A stretch of DNA of 5,525 nucleotides from Acidimicrobiia bacterium. GTDB taxonomy: Bacteria; Actinomycetota; Acidimicrobiia; Spongiisociales; JAHEDJ01. Location: the NCBI GenBank assembly GCA_030598025.1, contig JAUVQS010000108.1, positions 1 through 5,525 on the forward strand, written 5' to 3'. Below, in pieces: positions 1 to 4,465 of the stretch (within the stretch, counting starts at the first letter, position 1; the number at the start of each line of letters is the position of its first letter). The notes under the pieces were generated by a model. That model was given only the letters and a program-made list of their open reading frames with translations, was not told where the DNA came from and made no database searches. The translations under genes were made by a program, and so were the position numbers.

Positions 1-70
1 AGTGATCAGTTTCGTGATGAGCCGCAAGATGATGCTCGAGATCAAGAGACTGGCAGAGCGCGACGCCTAG
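1..70 (+). CDS. C-terminal end of an unidentified protein (5' truncated by window edge)
   Basis: Reading from base 2 there are 22 sense codons ending in TAG at 68-70. The tail is basic and probably helical, with a KMMLEIKRLAERDA ending typical of a terminal amphipathic or coiled-coil helix. The length is too short to assign a family. The reading is supported only by the open frame up to the window edge and by the absence of a better gene over these bases. Nothing resembling a terminator with a T-run follows it. Function unknown. Confidence 0.45.
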   Translation, partial: VISFVMSRKMMLEIKRLAERDA

Positions 71-104
71 CCAGAATCCCAAAGCACTGCCCTGAACTCG
101 CCAC

Positions 105-179
105 CCGCCCATATCGGCACATATGCGCTACCTGGCGCGCTGGGACGGGCCGCCCATATTGCCGGTTATTCGCTACCCG
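105..179 (+). repeat. Imperfect direct repeat, two ~30-bp copies 45 bp apart
   Basis: Copy 1 is 105-134 and copy 2 is 150-179. Both begin with the identical 10-mer CCGCCCATAT, and after a variable middle both carry TAT then CGCTACC with the same spacing. About 23 of 30 positions agree. Similarity stops after this block, and no third copy follows in register at 195. The sequence shows two related blocks; what made them, whether duplication or a protein-binding repeat, is unknown. Confidence 0.4.
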
Positions 180-368
180 ATTTTGGCGAATCGCTCGAGG
201 AGCGCGAACAGAATGCCGGTTCTCGCGCGGGTCAGAGGCCTGAATCGGGTCGGCGCTTGCTGTCGTTCTGTGCGGTTCCGACCTAGCTGGTGCGGAGTGC
301 CGTCGCTACCCGGGCTTAAGTCGCTCAGGTCGGGTTGCCGCATAGCCGCTTTGGCGGAATCCTTGCTT

Positions 369-418
369 CGATCCGGCTTCGCTAGCGCGGATCGGGTGTG
401 TTCACGCCGAACGGCGTG
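369..418. repeat. Two adjacent inverted repeats
   Basis: The first has arms CGATCCG (369-375) and CGGATCG (388-394) around a 12-base spacer that itself contains the palindrome CGCTAGCG (380-387). The second is the near-perfect palindrome CACGCCG-AA-CGGCGTG (403-418). No T-run follows either on the + strand, so neither is a convincing intrinsic terminator. They could be protein-binding sites or part of a larger folded RNA or repeat element. Confidence 0.35.
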
Positions 419-506
419 CGTTGGTTGTGATCCTTGACCTGACTCCCGGGGATTGTGGCAGCACATATCAGGTACGGTTGCGGGGTGCAGGATGTGCTCT
501 CGTTGC

Positions 507-772
507 CAGACGCCTACAACGCCGCCGTCGATCTGGTGGCTGATCTCGCCATTCGACCTTTCGATCGCGGCGCCCCTCCTGCACGACTACCTGTATAACA
601 CAAGGGTGACCCGCCCCCGGGGGCGATCGTCCCGCCCCGGGCCTAGCCGCGGGCCGACGCCGACGATCTCTTCCGCACCGTGATGGAGCAGGAGGGGGTG
701 CCTGCCTGGCGCCGCAGCCTGGCGTATGCCGACGTCCGTGCCTTCGGCTGGCTTGGTTGGAGGAAGGCGTGA
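507..772 (+). pseudogene. Decayed DUF1353-family gene (frameshift plus stop, N-terminus lost)
   Basis: Two pieces of one protein lie in different frames. Piece 1 (about 507-602) reads PPSIWWLISPFDLS followed by APLLHDYLYNT; the aromatic WWLISP block and the HDYLY motif are hallmarks of DUF1353 proteins, small proteins of unknown function found in phages and bacteria. Piece 2, shifted by one base (about 602-772), reads GDPPPGAIVPPRA, a TAG stop (644-646) where a Tyr codon would be expected, then RADADDLFRTVMEQEGV, PAWRRSLAYADVRAFGW and a final TGA at 770-772. Joined, they give a continuous DUF1353 C-terminal part. One lost base near 603-605 and the stop at 644 break it, and the usual N-terminal half is not recognisable upstream. 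Sequencing error could explain one lesion but hardly all three. No function can be assigned. Confidence 0.7.
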
Positions 773-816
773 CTGCGCCGCAAGGCCCATTCCTCACAGG
801 GACTGGAGCCTGCTAG
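759..816 (+). pseudogene. Start region of a gene once coupled to the DUF1353 gene, now 15 codons
   Basis: GGAGGA at 759-764 precedes a GTG at 769-771 that overlaps the DUF1353 stop (GTGA, 769-772), a classic translational-coupling arrangement. The frame reads MTAPQGPFLTGTGAC and stops at TAG 814-816. The ribosome site and stop/start overlap are directly visible. That it is the stump of a longer lost gene is inference; a chance SD-GTG or a tiny real peptide are alternatives. Confidence 0.3.
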
Positions 817-830
817 AACCGCACAGGCTC
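806..830. repeat. Hairpin with 7-bp stem
   Basis: GAGCCTG (806-812) and CAGGCTC (824-830) are exact reverse complements around an 11-base loop. It lies between the DUF1353 remnant and the isomerase start. There is no T-run after it, so terminator function is weakly supported; it could equally be chance in GC-rich DNA. Confidence 0.3.
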
Positions 831-866
831 AATCGGACGCCGCATGTCGAACGTAGAGTCCAAGCT

Positions 867-1709
867 GTGTGGACGATACCGAACGAAGGTTCCAATCGGC
901 CGAGTGAAGGCGAGGCCGCACCGCACGACGGGCCCGCATTCGATCTGGCCGTGTGCGCCGAGATGGTGTTTCTTGATCTTCCAATCGAGGAGCGACTCCG
1001 CCGAATTCACGATCTCGGATTCCAGGTCGAGATCTGGGATTGGACGCAGAAGGACGTTGGTGAGCTCGTTCGCACCGGCGCAACTTTCTCGTCGATGACC
1101 GGGTACCTCCGAGGCGGTCTTGCGGAACGTGAGGAGTCTGAGGAAATGCTGCGAACCGCTCGTGAGACCATTCCGGTGGCCATAGAGTTGGGTTGTCCGC
1201 GCCTGGTAATTCACGGAGCCCAGCTCGATGCCGCGGGTCAGGCCGTGCGGCCGGTCTCCCAAGTCACCGGGTCGATGTGGATGAACGCCACACGGACACT
1301 CGACGAACTTGCCGAGCTCGGTGAGAGCAATGGCGTCACATTCTGCCTCGAGAACCTCAATCTCCTGGTGGACCATGCGGGCGTTCCCTTCGCACATTCG
1401 TCAGAGACGCTTGCCCTCGTCGAAGCCACCGATCGGCCCGGCGTCCGCATGATGCTTGATCTCTATCACGCACAAATCGGTGAGGGCAACCTGGTCGAAC
1501 TCGTCCATCGAGCCGGGTCGGCGATCGGCGAGGTTCAGGTCGCAGACGTGCCGGGGAGGTGCGAACCCGGTACAGGTGAATTGAACTACCCGGCCATCGC
1601 GTCCGCTCTTCGAGAGATGGGATACACCGGGGTTGGTGGGCTGGAGGCATATGCGTCGGGGGACGACGTGTTGGCGCTCGAACGCTTCCGCGCTGCATTC
1701 ACGCTCTAG
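867..1709 (+). CDS. hyi: Hydroxypyruvate isomerase-like sugar isomerase (TIM barrel)
   Basis: The AP-endonuclease-2/xylose-isomerase-like TIM barrel proteins of this type (Hyi, IolE/IolI relatives) isomerise or epimerise small sugars. Hydroxypyruvate isomerase interconverts hydroxypyruvate and tartronate semialdehyde. Visible blocks, numbered from GTG 867: AVCAEMVFLDLP near the N-terminus, GFQVEIWDW, ATFSSMTGY, LVIHGAQ (His116), FCLENLNLL (Glu162, first catalytic/metal Glu), MMLDLYHAQIGEGNL (Asp198, His201), QVADVPGRCEPGTGELNYPAI and GGLEAYASGD (Glu260, second catalytic Glu). The pattern VADxPxRxEPGTGE is strongly Hyi-like. From 867 it is 280 aa; Hyi proteins are usually about 258. The start is uncertain: homology begins only at about base 939, there is no ATG close by, GTG 867 has just a weak GAG upstream, and GTG 951 would remove part of strand 1. 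An in-frame ATG at 726 would run through the DUF1353 remnant and is unlikely. The gene converges on the Gfo/Idh dehydrogenase. The substrate could be another ketose or sugar acid. Confidence 0.85.
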   Translation: MWTIPNEGSNRPSEGEAAPHDGPAFDLAVCAEMVFLDLPIEERLRRIHDLGFQVEIWDWTQKDVGELVRTGATFSSMTGYLRGGLAEREESEEMLRTARETIPVAIELGCPRLVIHGAQLDAAGQAVRPVSQVTGSMWMNATRTLDELAELGESNGVTFCLENLNLLVDHAGVPFAHSSETLALVEATDRPGVRMMLDLYHAQIGEGNLVELVHRAGSAIGEVQVADVPGRCEPGTGELNYPAIASALREMGYTGVGGLEAYASGDDVLALERFRAAFTL

Positions 1710-1952
1710 GGAAAACTCCGAACGACAGGATCGGTCGCGGGTGAGGCAGATTTTCATGGACGCCGCGGGCGTGATGGACCTCGAGTATTCACGGTGCCAG
1801 ATCGCATCCGCTGCGCCTCGGAGCGTCAATCGACGTCGTTTGGGATAGTCCATCGAACCTCAGACACCCGACGGCGCAGACCATCCGACCCAACACGGCG
1901 CTGCTGCGGTCCCGAAGTCGACCGAACCGCTCCGGTCGTATTGTGACCGCTC
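1710..1952. other. Convergent intergenic gap
   Basis: This stretch separates the 3' ends of the isomerase (+) and the dehydrogenase (-). No protein-like frame is seen on either strand. It contains a small stem ACGCC/GGCGT (1760-1764, 1768-1772) and the inverted repeat at 1919-1938. No long T-run follows any stem in either direction, so termination here, if intrinsic, is not of the classical type. Confidence 0.5.
1919..1938 (-). terminator. Weak terminator candidate for the dehydrogenase gene
   Basis: CGACCG (1919-1924) and CGGTCG (1933-1938) form a 6-bp stem with an 8-base loop, 15 bases past the stop codon of the minus-strand dehydrogenase. Position and stem fit a terminator. However, the bases that would follow in the transcript (ACTTCGGG) contain only a TT, so this is a weak call. 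Confidence 0.3.
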
Positions 1953-3137
1953 TCACTCGATCCGCAGGCTGGTGACGGGTTCCCAGGTACTCGAGTCCCA
2001 GGAGCGGGCCATCGCAGCTTCGACCTCGGCGGCGGCGAGCGCATCGGCGAAAGTGACTGCTGCATCCCTTCCGGCCGCGACCGCCTTCAGAAACTCCAGG
2101 TCCTCGATGAGTTTCAGGTCCTCATAACCGATCGGGTTCCCTTCCCCCGGGACGATCCTGCCGTGGTGGGGAAAGTGGTCACCGCCGAGGACCCGCATGA
2201 AGCCGTCGGCTGGAGTCTCTTCCGGGAGATAGAGCTGGAGTTCGTTCATCGTCTCGAGATTCCATGCCGCGGCGCCGCGAGAACCGTTTACCTCGAATCC
2301 CATCTGGCTCTGCGGCCCGAATATCGATCGATCGGCCTCGAGTGTGCCGCGGACACCGTTCTCGAACTCGACGAGCGCACCCACATAGTCCTCGTTGGTC
2401 ACTTTGCCGGTGGGATCACCGGGCGATCCGCGGTCATAATGGGTGCGCGAGCCGGGCTGCGGCAGCGGGCGTTCCTTGACGATGATCTCCTTGGCTGCCA
2501 CGACCCGCCGGATGGGACCAACGAGGTAGTGCGCCATGTCGACGGTGTGCGACATGATGTCGGTGAGGACTCCGTAGCCGGCTTCCTCCGCCAGATATCG
2601 CCAACTCAGTATGCCGAGCCGATCCCGTCCGTACGAGGAGAAGAATCGCCCTCGGTAGTGGGTGAGATCACCAAGACGACCACCGTCGATCAAGTATTTG
2701 AGGTGCTGGACCAGAGGAGCCCATCGGTAGTTGAAGCCGACTCCGGTAATCACCCCTGCTTGGCGCGTCGCATGCTCGATCTCAGCGGTGACCTCCGGCG
2801 CCTCCCCCACCGGCTTCTCACAGAAGATGGCCTTCCCGGCAGCCGCGGCAGCGACGGCGACCTCCCGGTGTAGCGCATTGGGGGCAGCGATCGTGATCAC
2901 GTCCACGTCCGGGTGGCCGACGACCTCTCTCCAGTCGGCCGTGGCGGCTTCGAATCCGAAGTTCTGTTTCGCCAGCGCTGCACGCTCCGCGACGGTGTCG
3001 GCAGCGATGACAAGTCGGGGCATGAGTTCCGCTTCGGGGAAGTGCATCGGGAGTCGCCGATACGAGCGCGAGTGCGCCTGTCCCATCCAACCGAAGCCGA
3101 CCACGCCGATGCCGATGGATTGGTTCGCATTTCCCAC
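1953..3137 (-). CDS. Gfo/Idh/MocA-family NAD(P)-dependent sugar or polyol dehydrogenase
   Basis: This is a cytosolic oxidoreductase of the glucose-fructose oxidoreductase / inositol 2-dehydrogenase / MocA family. These oxidise a sugar or cyclitol hydroxyl, or reduce the ketone, using NAD(P). Numbering from GTG 3137 gives 394 aa. The N-terminal Rossmann domain shows GIGVVGFGWMGQAH with G14, G16 and G19. IAAPNALH follows near 83-90. The signature CEKPVG (106-111) contains the catalytic Lys108. The C-terminal alpha/beta domain has FNYRWAP and LTDIMSHTVDMAHYL, with Asp193 and His197 in the usual active-site D-xxx-H pattern. Length and motif order are complete. GTG 3173 would add 12 residues (PRSPQPG...) with no Shine-Dalgarno. 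GTG 3137 has GGA 12 bases upstream and puts the first beta strand near residue 8, as is usual, so I prefer it; neither is certain. It is transcribed away from the ABC importer genes, from a shared control region. Substrate unknown. Confidence 0.9.
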   Translation of the reverse strand: MGNANQSIGIGVVGFGWMGQAHSRSYRRLPMHFPEAELMPRLVIAADTVAERAALAKQNFGFEAATADWREVVGHPDVDVITIAAPNALHREVAVAAAAAGKAIFCEKPVGEAPEVTAEIEHATRQAGVITGVGFNYRWAPLVQHLKYLIDGGRLGDLTHYRGRFFSSYGRDRLGILSWRYLAEEAGYGVLTDIMSHTVDMAHYLVGPIRRVVAAKEIIVKERPLPQPGSRTHYDRGSPGDPTGKVTNEDYVGALVEFENGVRGTLEADRSIFGPQSQMGFEVNGSRGAAAWNLETMNELQLYLPEETPADGFMRVLGGDHFPHHGRIVPGEGNPIGYEDLKLIEDLEFLKAVAAGRDAAVTFADALAAAEVEAAMARSWDSSTWEPVTSLRIE

Positions 3138-3205
3138 GTCGTATTCGTTTCCAGGTTGGGGCGATCGGGGCACGAGGGATGGTACGTTCTTGGGAAAGAT
3201 CTGCT

Positions 3206-3219
3206 ACTCGGCACCGAGT
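3206..3219. promoter_or_regulatory. Candidate operator palindrome
   Basis: ACTCGG-CA-CCGAGT has perfect 6-base arms around two central bases. This is the size and symmetry of sites bound by dimeric sugar-responsive repressors such as the LacI family. It lies 69 bases upstream of the dehydrogenase start (33 if GTG 3173 is used) and about 150 bases before the binding protein start. The symmetry is seen; operator function is inferred. Confidence 0.4.
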
Positions 3220-3220
3220 T

Positions 3221-3248
3221 CGCGAAAGGAGAGCATCCGGCTTTCGCG
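3221..3248. promoter_or_regulatory. Inverted repeat, 8-base arms, 12-base spacer
   Basis: CGCGAAAG (3221-3228) and CTTTCGCG (3241-3248) are exact reverse complements, one base after the 3206-3219 palindrome. The left arm is also part of the 8-base palindrome TTCGCGAA (3219-3226). Arm centres are 20 bases apart, close to two helical turns, compatible with two half-sites on one face of the DNA. A hairpin in a leader RNA is the alternative. Confidence 0.4.
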
Positions 3249-3261
3249 GCGCAGCTTCGAG

Positions 3262-3300
3262 TCCTACAGTTGATCGTTCCGTAGGAGGCTGCCCCGCCTC
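3262..3300 (+). promoter_or_regulatory. Two overlapping, mutually exclusive stems in the importer leader region
   Basis: Stem A pairs TCCTAC (3262-3267) with GTAGGA (3281-3286). Stem B pairs GAGGC (3285-3289) with GCCTC (3296-3300). They share bases 3285-3286, so both cannot form fully at once. If transcription starts upstream of 3262, this could act as a small switch; if not, the repeats are DNA sites or chance. No T-run follows stem B. Confidence 0.25.
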
Positions 3301-3333
3301 TGCAAGATCATTTGGGTTAGGGGCGAAGTGATT

Positions 3334-3344
3334 CACCGCCGGTG
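3334..3344. repeat. Short palindrome near the binding protein start
   Basis: CACCG-C-CGGTG is an 11-base palindrome ending 27 bases before the ATG at 3372. A repressor bound here could block transcription or the ribosome site, but sites this short arise often by chance in GC-rich DNA. Confidence 0.25.
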
Positions 3345-3353
3345 GGTCAAGCG

Positions 3354-3361
3354 AAGGAAGG
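3354..3361 (+). promoter_or_regulatory. Ribosome binding site of the sugar-binding protein gene
   Basis: AAGGAAGG ends 10 bases before ATG 3372. This purine-rich block, plus the signal peptide that starts exactly at 3372, decides the start over the in-frame GTG at 3342, which would put ten charged residues ahead of the signal sequence. Confidence 0.65.
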
Positions 3362-3371
3362 TAAGAGAGCT

Positions 3372-4394
3372 ATGAAACAAACTATTTGGCTGGCAATACT
3401 GTTGGCCTTTGCTCTCGTCGTTGCGGCCTGTACCAGCAGCGACGATACGACGACCACGGCGGCCGACGGAGGCGCCACAACCACGGCCGCCTCCGGTGAT
3501 GGCGATGCGGTCACGCAGCGGGACTTCCGCTTCGTGGTTGTCTCACATGGACAGGCATCCGATCCATTCTGGTCGGTATCGGCCAACGGAGTGAGCGATG
3601 GGGTCGAGGAAATTGGTGTCACCGTTGAGTACCAGTCGCCTGGCACGTTCGACATGGTCGAGATGAGTGCGATCATCGACGCGGCTGTGGCGTCGCAACC
3701 CGACGGGTTGATCGTGACGATCCCTGATGCTGATGCGCTTGGCGATTCGATCCGGGCGGCGGTTGCCGCCGGCATCCCGGTGATTTCCATGAACTCGGGC
3801 AGCGACGTGTTCGCTGACCTGGGGATTCTGGTGCACGTTGGTCAGACCGAATACGAAGCCGGTTTGATCGCGGGTCAGCGCTTCGCAGCCGCAGGTGTCG
3901 GCAGCGCCATCTGCATAAACCAGGAAGTCGGAAACGTGGCGCTCGATCTCCGCTGTCAAGGCTTCGAGGACGGCCTCGGAGTCGACGTCCCAGTCATCCC
4001 GGTCGATCTTGCCGATCCGACCGGTGCCCAGGAAACGGTTGCCGGTGCGTTGCAGGCCAATCCTGTCGACGGCATCTTGACCCTTGGCCCGACCGGTGCG
4101 CAGCCGACGCTTGCCGCTCTCGAGGATGGAGGGCTGCTTGGCACGATGAGGTTCGCCACGTTCGACATGTCCCCGGACGTGCTCGACGCCATCATCGCCG
4201 GCGACATGATGTTCGCCATCGATCAGGCTCAGTATCTCCAGGGCTATCTGCCGGTCGTGTTGCTGACCAAGTTCCTCGAGACCGGCGCGGTGCCGCTCGG
4301 CAGTGTCAGCCGAGTGATCCTCACCGGTCCGCAGATCGTGACCGCGGAAGTTGCCGCTGATGTGATCAGCTTCTCCGAGCAGGGTTTGCGATAG
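3372..4394 (+). CDS. Sugar ABC transporter substrate-binding lipoprotein (ribose-type)
   Basis: This is the extracytoplasmic solute-binding subunit of a CUT2-type sugar importer: it captures the substrate outside the membrane and delivers it to the permease encoded next door. The protein has 340 aa. MKQTIWLAILLAFALVVAAC is a lipoprotein signal peptide with lipobox V17-A18-A19-C20, the Cys being the lipidated residue. Residues 21-51 are a flexible Thr/Asp/Ala/Gly-rich tether of the kind common in Actinobacteria. The mature domain is a two-lobed periplasmic-binding-protein type 1 fold (Peripla_BP_4): FRFVVVSHGQASDPFW (52-67) is strand 1 and the first ligand loop, then DGLIVTIPD, AAGIPVISMNSGSD (a hinge-proximal ligand loop), VGQTEYEAGLIAGQ, GILTLGPTGAQP, and FATFDMSPDVLDAI followed by AIDQAQYLQGY, the usual C-terminal D/Q ligand contacts. 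The start at ATG 3372 follows a good ribosome site. A strong hairpin follows the stop, then the permease. Ligand unknown: ribose, inositol or similar. Confidence 0.92.
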   Translation: MKQTIWLAILLAFALVVAACTSSDDTTTTAADGGATTTAASGDGDAVTQRDFRFVVVSHGQASDPFWSVSANGVSDGVEEIGVTVEYQSPGTFDMVEMSAIIDAAVASQPDGLIVTIPDADALGDSIRAAVAAGIPVISMNSGSDVFADLGILVHVGQTEYEAGLIAGQRFAAAGVGSAICINQEVGNVALDLRCQGFEDGLGVDVPVIPVDLADPTGAQETVAGALQANPVDGILTLGPTGAQPTLAALEDGGLLGTMRFATFDMSPDVLDAIIAGDMMFAIDQAQYLQGYLPVVLLTKFLETGAVPLGSVSRVILTGPQIVTAEVAADVISFSEQGLR

Positions 4395-4403
4395 AGCAAT
4401 CGG

Positions 4404-4438
4404 GTGATTGGGCCCGCCACCCGGGCGGGCCCAATCAC
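4404..4438 (+). terminator. Perfect 15-bp hairpin between binding protein and permease genes
   Basis: GTGATTGGGCCCGCC (4404-4418) pairs base for base with GGCGGGCCCAATCAC (4424-4438) around a five-base loop, ACCCG. It starts nine bases after the binding protein stop codon and ends 14 bases before the permease ribosome site. There is no T-run after it. It is therefore best read as a partial terminator or a 3' mRNA stabiliser that raises binding protein output over permease, a known arrangement in sugar ABC operons. Complete termination by a U-tract-less hairpin is possible in Actinobacteria. Confidence 0.75.
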
Positions 4439-4452
4439 TCACAACGACCGAC

Positions 4453-4460
4453 GGAGGGAG
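4453..4460 (+). promoter_or_regulatory. Strong ribosome binding site of the permease gene
   Basis: GGAGGGAG lies five bases before GTG 4466 and fixes that start, which has no competing ATG nearby. The strong site, just past the hairpin, suggests independent ribosome entry for the permease. Confidence 0.8.
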
Positions 4461-4465
4461 ACGAC

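Larger units (their letters stand above)
71..506. other. Gene-free stretch rich in short inverted repeats
   Basis: No frame on either strand gives a protein-like sequence. The open frames here are Arg/Ser/Pro-rich with no domain, typical of chance frames in GC-rich DNA. The stretch holds many small inverted repeats: ATTCGC/GCGAAT (168-173, 186-191), GCGCGA/TCGCGC (202-207, 223-228), GGTCGG/CCGACC (248-253, 278-283), CCGC/GCGG (346-349, 354-357), CGATCCG/CGGATCG (369-375, 388-394) and CACGCCG/CGGCGTG (403-409, 412-418). TCGCTACCCG occurs twice (170-179 and 303-312). Part may be the eroded 5' half of the DUF1353 pseudogene that follows. A dispersed intergenic repeat or structured RNA is possible but unproven. 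Confidence 0.5.
3138..3371. promoter_or_regulatory. Divergent control region between dehydrogenase and importer genes
   Basis: This gap must hold the promoters for both the minus-strand dehydrogenase and the plus-strand binding protein gene. It is dense in symmetric elements (3206-3219, 3221-3248, 3262-3286, 3285-3300, 3334-3344), described separately. I could not find a convincing -35/-10 pair on either strand, which is common in actinobacterial promoters. Regulation by a sugar-responsive repressor such as a LacI, DeoR or ROK type is plausible for the gene set, but no regulator gene is in the window. Confidence 0.5.

Noticed and set aside
200..310. Possible tRNA or small structured RNA among the hairpins
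   Set aside because: No T-loop GTTCRA consensus, no acceptor-stem pairing at the right distance, no CCA-type end.
173..466. Open frames of about 100 codons on both strands at 123-466
   Set aside because: Arg/Ser/Pro-rich, no domain, no ribosome site, and each overlaps the other; typical chance frames in GC-rich DNA.
726..866. Extending the isomerase to the in-frame ATG at 726
   Set aside because: It would give a 47-residue extra segment running through the DUF1353 remnant in another frame, without ribosome site or family similarity.
1401..1853. 150-codon minus-strand frame over the isomerase 3' end and convergent gap
   Set aside because: Sense frame is strongly conserved; the antisense product has no recognisable features or ribosome site.
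869..1853. Similar 17-mers in opposite orientation near 870-886 (+) and 1838-1853 (-), both translating to WTIPN
   Set aside because: About 14 of 17 bases agree; by rough estimate, matches of that quality are expected several times by chance in a window this size. Not taken as flanking repeats of a mobile element.
3342..3371. GTG 3342 as start of the sugar-binding protein
   Set aside because: It would place ten mostly charged residues before a clean lipoprotein signal peptide and would swallow the AAGGAAGG ribosome site.
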